A stretch of 64,000 nt of DNA, from assembly GCA_964023205.1 (NCBI GenBank), contig OZ026842.1, forward strand, positions 11,944,716-12,008,715. The letters run 5' to 3'. A program made the translations under genes and the position numbers. The notes below the pieces were generated by a model. The model searched no databases. It worked only from the letters and a program-made list of their open reading frames with translations, and was not told where the DNA came from. Source of the DNA: Lutraria lutraria (Eukaryota; Mollusca; Bivalvia; Venerida; Mactridae). Numbering within the stretch: position 1 is the first letter of the stretch; each line of letters starts with the position of its first letter. This document shows positions 1 through 11,768 of this stretch, piece by piece.

Positions 1-640
1 TCAACATGAACCATATTGAAAAAAAATACTAACAAATATGATTTTACCCCCGGTAGTTTTTTTTTTCAATATCATACATTTTGTTATTTTGGCAGGCCTT
101 TGAAGTTAACATCAAGTGGCTATCTTGTGTGAAAATTTGTTTTGTTTACCATATTAGGGATTATGCAATCAAGGGAATTACTGGTCACAGAACAGTATGG
201 GTCCATAGATATCATCAGAAACATGTGTCACCAAAAGTTTTATGGTCATGCATTGTTTATTACAGCTGACATGTGTGACACTTCAAGACTAATATATGTG
301 TACAATCAGATAATATTCAAGAATGAAAAATCAATTATTTAAAAAAAACAATGTGTTTGCGAAAAAGAAATACCCAATAAATCACGAAGTTTACTTGAAA
401 AACTACAGGCGTCAAATAAATCAGTAGAATAAAATATATATATTTAACTTTTCTTGTATAGAATAAACACATTTTTTTAGTTTCAAGGGCTAAAATTAAA
501 TATTTCAAAGAATATACATTAAAACAGACAAAATATATTGATATATTTCTATACTGTGTGTGTGTGTTTTATGACAGATTTCTTTTCCCTGACGGAAGTT
601 TCAAGCTTAATTGTCAGACATGTTTTTACCTTTTCGCAAA
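1..640. other. AT-rich non-coding stretch, no gene recognised
   Basis: Short open frames only, none with splice sites or recognisable residues. A short TG microsatellite lies near 555-568. Nothing else stands out. Confidence 0.6.
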
Positions 641-2375
641 GTCTCACTGTCTGAAAAAAATTATGACTATCGCATTCTAAAATACTGGAATTAGAGAAAT
701 CAAGCTAACACCAGCCTAACAGTTCTCGAATTTTAGCAGCTACAGGTTTCTAGACGGATGTTGTTATTTGGCATTGAATTTCACTTTCATTCTTTAAAGG
801 GTAATTAACCATTTTAAATTTGAATTCCGAGACAAATATCCTCATTTAAGTGTTGAAACTGCTGGCAACCATCAATTACAGATTATCACAGTCTAAAATA
901 CTGAAATTTAAGAAATCAAACGATCGGTTCTCAAGTTTTAGCGACTACAGTTTTGATGTTATGACCCGGCCTAGAATTTAACTGAAACTTTCAGTCTTTA
1001 AAGGGTAGTCAATTTATATTTTAATTCTGAGGCAAATATCCTCATTTGAGAGTGTTGAAACTTCGGGCAACCATCAATCACACATTATCGCAGTCTAAAA
1101 TAATGGAATTATAGAAATAAAGCTAATAGTTCTCAAGTTTTAGCGAGTACAGTTTTGATGTTATGAATCGGCCAGGAATTTCACTGAAACTTTCAGTCTT
1201 TAAAGCGTAACCATTTTAAATTTGAATTCTGAGGCAAATATCTTCATTTAAGAGTGTTAAAACTTCGGGCAACCATCAACCACATATCAACAAAGTCAAA
1301 ATAACTTGAATTATAGAAATCAAACGAATAGTTCTAAAGTTTTAGCGAGTACAGTTTTGATGTACTTGCTAGGCCTAGAACTTCACTCGAATAATCAGAC
1401 TTTAAGGGTGACCTCAGTTTAAACATAAATTAAGATATATAATCTAATCTGACAGCATTGAAACTTCGGGCAACCATCAATCATGTATCAACAAAGTCAA
1501 AATAACTTTAATTTTTGAAATCCAGCAATTAGTTTGCGAGTTTTAGCGAGTACAGTTTTGATATTATGACTCGGCCAGGAATTTCACTGAAACTTTCAGT
1601 CTTTAAAGCGTAACCATTTTGATTTGAATTCTGAGGTAATTATCCTCATTTGAGAGGGTTGAAACTTCGGGCAACCATCAACCACATATCAACAAAGTCA
1701 AAATAACTTGAATTATAGAAATCAAACGAATAGTTCTAAAGTTTTAGCGAGTACAGTTTTGATGTACTTGCTAGGCCTAGAACTTCACTCGAATAATCAG
1801 ACTTTAAGGGTGACCTCAGTTTAAACATAAATTAAGATATATAATCTAATCTGACAGCATTGAAACTTCGGGCAACCATCAATCATGTATCAACAAAGTC
1901 AAAATAACTTTAATTTTTGAAATCCAGCAATCAGTTTTCGAGTTTTAGCGAGTACAGTTTTGATATTATGACTCGGCCAGGAATTTCACTGAAACTTTCA
2001 GTCTTTAAAGCGTAACCATTTTGATTTGAATTCTGAGGTAATTATCCTCATTTGAGAGGGTTGAAACTTCGGGCAACCATCAACCACATATCAACAAAGT
2101 CAAAATAACTTGAATTATAGAAATCAAACGAATAGTTCTAAAGTTTTAGCGAGTACAGTTTTGATGTACTTGCTAGGCCTAGAACTTCACTCGAATAATC
2201 AGACTTTAAGGGTGACCTCAGTTTAAACATAAATTAAGATATATAATTCTAATCTGACAGCATTGAAACTTCGGGCAACCATCAATCATGTATCAACAAA
2301 GTCAAAATAACTTTAATTATTTAAATCCAGCAATTAGTTCTCGAGTTTTAGCGAGTACAGTTTTGATGTTCTGGC
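640..2375. repeat. Tandem satellite, about 201-bp monomer in a 402-bp higher-order unit
   Basis: The phrase GAAACTTCGGGCAACCATCA recurs at about 1057, 1259, 1460, 1661, 1862, 2063 and 2264, a spacing of 201-202 bp, with a more diverged copy near 855. From about 1260 two monomer types alternate: one contains ACTTGCTAGGCCTAG, the other GACTCGGCCAGGAATTTCAC. The real unit is therefore about 402 bp, and successive dimers are nearly identical. Monomers before 1250 are more diverged. The array stops abruptly near 2370 in the middle of a unit. A short frame at 2288-2539 falls across this edge and is not a gene. Confidence 0.9.
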
Positions 2376-5300
2376 CTTCCCCACCCACCACAAGTTACAA
2401 CGCAACTCCACTCAGTACAGTACTCTACTTGTTTATTTCAATGAACTCGTCGAGTATGTATATAAATATATATATATACACACACACACGAAATGATCTA
2501 ATAATAATTTTTCTAAATTTTATGCATTCGATCAGCTAGTGTTCGATATTTGTGAAGTGAAGTTGATAAACAGAGACGTAAGCAACCGTATCTCAATGAT
2601 ACAAAATGGCGGACGACGGTTGCGGTTGTTGATCGCGTGAGAAATCCCGCGGCGCATACGAGATTTCCCGGTATTTCCTTATCTCAAAGAACGAGTTGCC
2701 TATCTCTTGTATTATACGTCTCTGCCATAGGTAAACAATATACTTAACAGTATAGGTCTGGTTGATTTTCATGTCAAAACACCATGTCTGAACTAAAACA
2801 TTGCTAACTTCAATACATAAACATGTTTTATTGCTTTCTGAGAAGCAGCCATTTTGCACATGTGTGATTTACACTGGAAACAACAAAATATTGCTGGACA
2901 TTCATTCATTTTAATTACAAATACGACCATGTTGACAGCAAAATGATGCAACGTAATTCTGTCATGTGATTGGTTAAAATAATTCATGATGGTTGTAGCC
3001 AATCAGCACGCAGTGATTTATTCAGTGCGGCCAGACAAATGGTTTCCGTCATCGTATGCGGCGAATAAACACCAGACTACGAAGCGGGGATCTAGTGCAT
3101 TTGTTCCCGTCCTCGTATGTAACGAGGTTCGTATGCTGGTACACACTATCCGTGACGTAATAAAAAGCTATATTTAGTATCACCACCGTAGGTACTAGTC
3201 AAAAGGACTACCTAGATGCTGTATGTTGAAGCATTATTCAATATGCCAGGAATTCTAAAAGGAATGGACATGATAATGTGTACTTTATCATAAAATATAT
3301 TGGAATTTTTTCATGGCTCTGAGGGAATTTTTTATTGAGGGGAAAATATAGCTTATTTTCCGAGGGGAAGACGCCGACTATCGGCGTCACTTTCTTAGTA
3401 AAAAAAAAAACCTGAACATTGACAAGGCACCAGTCTTAATTGAGTTAATTCACCTCGTTATATTTTTCTGATAAGTATACAACTTTACAAGAGAAATTAT
3501 TCAAGTGGGCAGGATTTGCATATTGACCTCATTTACCAGACGAACATGCATGGAATCGTGTGCGTTCAGTTTTTATGAAAAAATATTGAACATTATAAGA
3601 GCAAAATTTGGGAATTTAGTGAAAGCAGAGAAAAATAACATATTGTTCGTATATTTTTAATAATAGTAACGTTTCAAATCTCAATTTCGGTAAATAGAGG
3701 TTTCATGATTTACAGTACAATTTGTAAACAAAACGCGCACACTTGGCCCAGATGTGACATAAGGATTGTGAAAAACTAAAACATTTCCAGGGCTGCCGGA
3801 AACTGGTTAGTGCCGAAAACTGGTTGTATCGGGATATTAGTAAGGCTAAGATGCTATTCTGCTAACCAGGACAACTGATTGCAGTTTGTTTTCTAACATG
3901 TCAGATGATGTCTGGTATTTAAAAATTAGGCAGAATTTTATCAGAGCATACTAAGTGTCTAAAAGGATAAAAAATATCATCAGTTTATAAATGAGTGTCA
4001 GACTCAGAGTGACGATTTTCGTCAACTGATGAAGCGGGTGGGGCTGAATACGATTGTACCTGGAGCATTATTTCAAATAATAAAACAAAAGGTTATAGAA
4101 TAACAGAGTAAAAACATACGTCATACCTAAACTTAAATCAATTTTGTCCACGTCCATTGTGTTTTCGACAAGTTTTCACTGGTTTTTAGTTTGTCCAAGT
4201 TCCGAATTGTTGTTTTACCTTAATGCTCAAAACTCTGAGCTAAAAATATTTTTATATCAATATATCCAAGCAAATTAATACAAATGACTCAAATTTGCAT
4301 TAAAATGATTAAAAAGAAATACTTTTTATATTTTTTACAATAGTTTGTAATAAAATAGATATTTTTGTAAGTGTGCATTGCGAATCACAATAAAACGCTT
4401 ACATCATATCGCTGTCGTCCATATCGCTGTCGTCTTTCACATACAATTTAGTGTTAAACTGGTTCCCGTTGACTAACTGTGCATAAAAGTTTGTCTTCCA
4501 TTCCCCAATTTAGATGAAATATCTCACAGACTATATCATCAGCAGTTTGTAGCCCTACTAATAAGGCTTTTCGGCTTTCCGATTTCGTGAACGCAAGGAA
4601 ACTGAAGAAAGAATCGTCCAACAGCCAAGGAGAATGCCGTATGGAGTTAAGTACAAATACAATTGTGAAAATATAACGGTACAGAGTAGTAAATTCCTTT
4701 ATGTCATGAAGACATTGAAGACACATTATCTAATTGCTTTTGGAATCTGTAGCTCGGCTTTCCATAGCCGTCCCTCGGCGCACATGGATTTTGATGTGGC
4801 CAAAATACTTTATTTTCTACATCCGCCATGTAATTTTTAAACTAGTTCCCCTTCCATGTTGCAGTGCAAGTCTATGAAAGGTCATTTTCCATGTGTACTT
4901 TCACTATACGGATGACCAAAATACATTGTGGAAGATTTATCTGTCAATACCCAGTCATGCAAGCAACTGCTGGCAACAGTAATAAACCGCAAATTAAAAC
5001 TTTCTGTATTTGTCCTAACGCAAAGTACAAAGTAAAATAATATTCTAGACCTAAAAGTTTTAAAAAATATATGGGTCGCGGTCATTTTATCGGATCGGTC
5101 GCTTCAGGGCAAACTGTCATATTTTTATATTGGCCTCGCCATTGCCGACCTTGATTGTCTATTGGTTGTTCGACAGGTTCTCGTGTGTTACATGACTTTC
5201 GTTTGCGGCCACATGAGCCGAAGACTGGCTGTTTTTATGTTATCAGTTGTTTAGGGAAGTGTACATGACACATATGTATGTGCACATAAGGCTCGAATAC

Positions 5301-5520
5301 TAGCAACTGAAAACCGGTGTGGTAGATCACCAATTTTTATTCAACCATCCAAGTAATCAAATAACGTTTCCTCGAACACTGGAAACATCGACAGACTCCG
5401 GATCCATGACAACCATGACATGTATAGAGATGCCACGTGGTTCAAATTGTACAACTTATGTACCTAAGGGAAATTACTTAACATGTACCCGAACGTCAAT
5501 TAAGTCAAGTGTAAAACAAT
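2376..5520. other. Gene-free stretch
   Basis: No coding exon was recognised. The stretch holds an AT/CA microsatellite at about 2457-2490, a direct 15-bp duplication (ATATCGCTGTCGTC twice) near 4405-4436, and a few GC-richer patches around 2590-2680. Short frames here lack splice context and recognisable residues. Confidence 0.5.
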
Positions 5521-5697
5521 GTACAGCACAACCTCTCCAAAGCAACAGCCTTTGGGAGTAGCAAAGGTATGTTGTTGTTGAGAGGTTGTTGCTATAGAAA
5601 GTTTAAATTTATAGTTAAATCGTGGAGTGGGAAAAATCATGCTGTTGTTGCAGGGAAGTAGTTGCTCGAGGGTCGCTTAGAAGAGGCTGTACTGTAC
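5521..5697. mobile_element. Foldback MITE, family 1 copy
   Basis: The left end reads CAACCTCTCCAAAGCAACA and the right end is a decayed inverted version. The interior carries the family hallmarks TTAAATCGTG.AGTGGG and ATCATGCTGTTGTTG. Other copies lie near 6205, 11111, 15071/15499, 34351, 43681 and 60701. The small size, terminal inverted repeats and lack of coding sequence suit a non-autonomous DNA transposon. Confidence 0.65.
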
Positions 5698-7182
5698 TGT
5701 CTTTTCAGATTACATTTTTTTTGTTATTTTATTTCATTACTCTGCTTCACAGTGCGTCGAGGCGAAGTTTTATCACCTTTGTTTGCGGGGGATAGAATTG
5801 TGTTGTTTTTTACAACCAAGTAATGAATCAGACCTTAATTTTGCTGACAGTGTTTGAATAATTTTATTATCGGTGGATGCTATGGCGTCATTAGCTTTAA
5901 TTTATCTCCGCTAATACTGAAAAAAAATACAATTTTTTGAAGTCATAATGCAACACATGGGGAATATTAGAAGTGGATACAACGAATTATAATTCAGTCA
6001 AATCCGTGCTAGTGGCCCCTCTGAATTAAGACCAACATGAACACGAAGGCCATTCTTTTAAAAACACTTTTGGGATATATAAAACAAAAACGCCATCCAA
6101 ACAAAAGCCACATGTCTATAAGGGTCACATTGTGTGGCGTTTGTTCAGTTTGTAGGATCTAGCTCCTACTGAAAATATGGATACAATCATGTATTTGTAA
6201 TTCAACCACAGCATAACCACAGCATAATTATGCTTCTCCCAACGGGGTGTTGCTTTGGATAGGTTGCACTGTATATGTATTCTGTTTTCGCTGTATAACT
6301 ATGAACATAGGTATGTTCACATGAAATAAGATAATATTGGAATTTGGGATAAATACGTTTTGAGGTATATTATTTACGGACTAGGCTATATTTGGACGCA
6401 TAAGAACAAAAACGACAATATATCTGTTATAACATGTAACAATTTTATCAACGGATAGAGATTGAGTCAACAATCGACATATTACAGTTATATAAGCGGC
6501 CTAAGAATAGTTTGTTTCTGGTTACGCGCTCATTAAAATAGGGTATATTGATCGGGATTAAAACATATATCCTGGCCTTTGAAAAGCGTTTGGAATCAAA
6601 CAATCAAAGTACTGAAAGTACTCATGGAAACTGAACTTCCATGGACTTGAACTGCAATATGAACTGGGAACTAGTTCATGGCGGATGTAGATAAACGCAG
6701 TACATGTACTTAGGTTCGTATAAGAATTCATGCGCGCCGAGCTATTGACGGCTATCGAAAGCCGTACTATCGTTCAGTTTCCAAAAAAGTGTGAAAGTGA
6801 TGTACATTATCTAGTCTATGGTCGCCGGGAAAAGTAAGTATAAGTCGCGTAACAAGAAACAAACATTTTTAACACCTAAACACCATCTGAGGTAGATCAC
6901 AGCAGCCACAAAAAAGAAGGCACCATCTCTTTTTATGATAAATACAGACTTTACAAATGAATATATACATCTTTTAACTTCACGCAACATTTAAAAAAAC
7001 TTGATGCGCGATGATTCCACAGCATATTTACATCGTTAAACATATTTCCTGCATATTATAGTCACTGAGACACGCCATTTATCTTGTCAACAAATCATAA
7101 ATGTAAGCACAACCATTTTGTATATTATAGCACCATCCATTCTTTGAAAACTATCAATTCTATCAAGTCATTAGTTTAGTTT
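5698..7182. other. Downstream flank of the opsin gene, with MITE fragments
   Basis: Contains a family 2 inverted-repeat element fragment at about 5996-6160 (internal AGGCCATTC and CTATAAGGGTCACATTG) and the right half of a family 1 element at about 6205-6272, ending GCTTTGGATAGGTTGCACTG. No coding exon was found. The opsin 3' UTR on the minus strand must begin below 7183; its end was not located. Confidence 0.5.
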
Positions 7183-10100
7183 TCATAACTGTACTTCCGT
7201 ACACAAGTCTTGTTCATCATTTTTTGTTATTTTGACCACATACTTTTCGCTAGAAGGCACAGAATCGCTGTATGTGTTAAAACTTCCAGTTGAGCATGCA
7301 CTGCCTCCTCGAATAGGGATAAAATCAGTTATGAATTTCCATTGTTTACGATCATAATTCTTTGTTGAAGAAAATAATCGAAGCTTTGACATGTTCAGGG
7401 AATTTAGCAATAATGGGCGGAACTTCTTGCTCATTAGCACATAAATAATAGGGTTTACAACCACTGACGACTTGGCGATCAGAACAGCAAATGCAGTAAG
7501 CCGAATTGGAATCTGGCTTTCCTTGTCCCCGTAGGCAGACCACATTGAAACAACGGCATACGGCATCCACGTGACCAGGAATCCCCAACACATTGCAAAA
7601 GTAATCTGTAATGAAAGTAAGATATATTGTAATATTGTACATGTATACCTTTAATTAGCAATTGCTTTGTCCTTACATGTTGGAAGCATCGTGTATCTTT
7701 TAAAAATTTGAGCGTAAATTTTAGAATATATTTATGATTTTGCGGCGTGCACACATATACATAAATTATTTAGTTTATCATTTTAAACGTTACGCTCGAA
7801 AAAAAACAATGAATGAAAGATTTTGGACATCAAAACAATATTAATATGTATCTGGAGTCCAATGCGAAAACAAAAGGAATCAAAGAAATACTGAATTTTG
7901 CGCTTGATCCATTATATCTTAAGGTTTTATTCAAGTAAAATAGCTATTTTTATACACATTTTAAATATCAATAATTCTTAGATAATGATGTAAATTCTGT
8001 GATTGTAATTTTATTCTGTGATAATAATTATCTCTAAGATAAATTTGTATTATTTTGTCATATTAATATAATTTGTTGTTGTTTTCTTGGTTATTTATAT
8101 ATAATTTTATAAAGGACCACAATGGAAATAAGGATTTACTTCCTTTTTTGTGTTATCCTTGTATTTTAACGTTTTTGACATGGTTTCAATTTTTTACTGA
8201 TATTATTTACCTTTAATAGTTTTACAGTCTCAATTTGTATATTCAGTAATATTTTTTGTTTGTTTGAACACTGTAACTTTATATGCCCATTTTGTGTAAT
8301 ATATTTCTTATGTACCATGGTTTAGAAATAGTTAAAATATGAATAATAATAAATAAATAAATATTCAGTTAACGAATAAAGTTATTTCTAAAGATATGCA
8401 ATGTATTTGTCTTTTTGCAAATAACAATGTTTAATTACTAACATAGCAATGCCTTAGGACAACTTGTTAGACATGTACATGTATTGTATTTTTTTATTTT
8501 TCACGAAGTCCACATTACGAGAAAGTTTAGTTTGTTCTTCGTAGAAAGTTCAAATTCTATTTTTGCAGAAGTAATTTCTTTGATCGAATGTATTCGCATT
8601 TTCGATACTAAAATTATGTCAATAAGCGTCGTAATTGTCATAATTCATGCACGAGTATTACACTGCTCTGCTCTTTATTGTATTTTTTTCCTTAGTGTTT
8701 ATTTGAAAATTATTTCTCACGAAGCGCACATTATGTGACCAATAATTTGTATTTCAATTTGTTAGATATTACGATTTACCTATGTGTGTACAAGTTATGA
8801 AAATAAAATATGTTCTATTATATTCATGACCAAACTGTTGTTTGCGACTTTAAACAAAAAAATAGAATAAATTTGCTCTACCTTGATAAGAAATGATTCT
8901 TTCCTTGAAACCTTTTTGTTGTCTGTCTTCCACGTTCTGATATTCCGGCTACTATTTCTACACCTCAGTAAGATAAAACCGTATGAGAAGAATATCAAAA
9001 CGGTTGGAGTTATGATACAGAAGAGGGACATCAGCGTAATGAATATACGGTTCTCGTTCCACTGTAGCGTGCACGATGTCCCGTAGGATTCCAAAGAGTA
9101 CGAACCCCATCCTGTCAGTGGCGCACAAGACCACACCAACCCATACACGTATGGAAATATTATTGTCGTTTTAAGTAACTTCTTGCTTGATAAATCTGAA
9201 ATGTTATATAAACCTATATAAGTTTTATAACCAAATTGAAAGTTGCAGTGTCTTGTATATACATGTACGTGTATTACGCAAATATTATTTTCTTCTATTT
9301 TTTTCTATTTCTTAAAATATCTAAACATAAAAAACCCAATAGTAGACTTTTGGAAATTCAGACACAAAAATAGTGGATATGATAAAATCCAAAAGAACTA
9401 CATGTACATCTGTTGTGACACCAGATACTTAATTAAAGATGATCTATTCCAGAAGGTGAATTCGATATAAGAAATAGGGAATCTATTATATCTAGAATAA
9501 TTAAAATGTCCTAGAAGATTGGCGAATTCGCATATATTATTGAACGAGCGTTTTAAATCCTATTGCATGCTACTAGACCTCATCTAGAAGCTCGTAGACA
9601 AATTGAGTTAATCAAAAAGTAATTCACCTAATAAAATTAATCCGACGGTTCGTGTCCATACTAACTGAATATGTGTCGTTATTTTTTAAAACAATCCAGA
9701 CGATTGCATTATTTAAATCTTTTCTACACTATCTTAAATTCACTGAGTCGACGAAAACCGTGGCGCAGGTCACGACGTCAAACACGACGTTACGTTAACA
9801 TGCAGGTTACATAAGAGAACGGGTTTTAATTTGACTTAGGGTTATAATTTGTATTGACGTCTTACCAATGTGCGGATGACAAATACTGATGTACCTCGTC
9901 AAACCCATGATTGTTAATGTCGTTATACTGACAATACCGAAGAAGAATCCGAGAAAACCATAGATTATACACCCTGAAATGGACAATAAAGTCAATTAAT
10001 ACACGATTTCAACGATATTATAACAACATTCACATAATGACGTCATCATCACTACTATCATCATCATCAGCAGCACTAACCGCATCATCATAGTCAGCGT

Positions 10101-11768
10101 TATCATCATTAATATGATCACCAACACACGCATCGCTGTTACTTTAATTGCGTTCTTTTGTCATTTCATTTTCCTAATAGTGAAACAAGTGTTGTATTGT
10201 TCGATGTACGTCAGCCATGATAGGCAGTGATTGTTTTTTTATTTAGCGGAGTCTTGCCTTCAGACCGTTACAGAATTGTGGCCTAAGTGGACAAACAGAT
10301 AAACAAATAAACTAATGTTTTGATATGTGGTCAACCTACCAATATTTTCAAAGATCCATCCATGGTTCATAGACGACAGAATAGGCAGCGGGAAGGCACT
10401 GAGCGGTAAGATAACGTCACTACAAGCTAGATTTAATATGTAAAAATCCGATGTGTTTAGTGACTGCCAATTCCGTAAACATGTGTATATCACCAATACG
10501 TTCAAGAACAACGCCAATGTACCTAAAATAAAGAGAAACTTAATATAAAGACACGATTTTTTAATAAAAGTATAACTGTTAGAACTCTACGTGACAATAA
10601 GATTTAAAATAAGTTAACTATGGCATCGGGCAACCCCGTAAAACAACAACAACAAGAAAAGGAAACTGAGCGTTCGCACATACTACTCCTAATTCACGTT
10701 CATGTTTTCACACGTTTGATGTAGATCAGTCATGCAATTTGCGTCTGTACGTGGCGTGACTGTGGTAACTCAGTCTATGTTTTCATACTTCGTGATATGT
10801 TTTTATGTTTTCATAAGTTAATTTCTGAACATTATGCGAACTAATAATGTTTAATGATCGCACGTTTTGTCTTTATGTTTCTTTGGCATGTTTATGTCTG
10901 ATTATACATTTGTAATTATTTTGCGCTAGACTAGTAACATTGTAACACTTGGTGTTGAACTTGTTAACTTCTTGCATACGCGAACATTAGGACAGACTTT
11001 AAGAACAGAATTAAAGGAAGGACTTTTTGAAAACAGATGCATTTGTCGTGACCATCTTTACCCACTAACGCCTGCCCAATATCAAATCACGGCCAGGAAT
11101 AGATGCGGGTATACAGTACAACCTCTCTACAGCGGTCCTCTCTTGAGCGACAGCATCCCTTCAACATTAGCATGATTTTTCCCACTGCGTAATTTAACTT
11201 TTAGTATCATTTTAAACTCTCTAGAGCAACAATCTCTCAACAATAGTTATACTTTGCTTCTCACAAAGGGTGTTGCTTGGGAGAGGTTGTTTTGAATTTA
11301 CCATTAGCATCACAGAAAGCTATTAAACAGAACAACTCGTGTTTAGGAATGTATGTGCTGGAATGATTAAAGTACTGACGAGGGATTACTAATCCAGACG
11401 CTCGTCGCTGTGAGTTTGAATTCCGTTCGCGACCAGATTCTATATGACTGTTTGAAAGCTGCCCAACCAGCGTATGGAAAGTCGGTAGCGTTACCTAGGT
11501 GTACGTCCGGGGTCTTTCTTCATAACTCGCTGAAAGACCCTGGCTGTGGGTGCGACATTAAGCCCCCAAACATAAACACTTGTGTTTAGATTACTTTCAT
11601 TGTTATACGATTACTTTCATTGTGTTTAGAACTTACGTAATTATACGTACTGACTAGGAGAAGATAACTTCCAACAAAAATGTCTTCCCATAACTCAAGA
11701 CCAGATTGAAATCGTTCAACGACAGAACCTTCAGCAAGGGATAAGTTAAGATCCAAAGATGAATTCAT
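7183..11768 (-). CDS. Neuropsin (Opn5)-like opsin, complete five-exon gene
   Basis: A seven-helix, retinal-binding, G-protein-coupled photoreceptor. Coding exons by eye: 11768-11651, 10522-10340, 9973-9866, 9195-8882 and 7605-7183. All have GT-AG sites and consistent phases (1,1,1,0), giving 381 residues. Seen: N-terminal NSS glycosylation site; Asn47 (TM1); LACSD with Asp75 (TM2); Cys102 and Cys178 disulfide pair; Glu172 six residues before Cys178, the position of the E181 counterion; WMPY in TM6; Lys286 in AKSSVVVNPIIY (retinal Schiff base). ECL2 reads YGTSCTLQW and TM6-ECL3 reads PYAVVSMWSAYG, both very close to vertebrate OPN5. The helix 3 motif is TRY (126-128) instead of DRY. The C-terminal tail is Ser/Thr-rich. 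The start is the only Met giving a plausible extracellular N-terminus. Another tetraopsin class is possible but fits less well. Confidence 0.9.
11111..11294. mobile_element. Foldback MITE, family 1 copy (intron 1 of opsin)
   Basis: Begins with ACAGTACAACCTCTC, has the internal TAGCATGATTTTTCCCACTG block, and ends with GTTGCTTGGGAGAGGTTG. It is the same family as at 34351 and 60701, in the opposite internal orientation to the 34351 copy. It lies inside the first opsin intron. Confidence 0.65.
11365..11585 (+). mobile_element. SINE-like element (intron 1 of opsin)
   Basis: A tRNA-like head with GAGTTTGAATTCCG resembling a B box is followed by a GC-richer body and the tail GCGACATTAAGCCCCCAAAC. 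Tails of this kind (cgacattaaRcccc-AAAC) are typical of molluscan SINEs. No coding capacity. It ends about 65 bp before the first opsin donor. Confidence 0.5.

Noticed and set aside
5319..5561. 80-codon plus-strand frame
   Set aside because: Its 3' end runs into a family 1 MITE; no domain, signal peptide or splice support.
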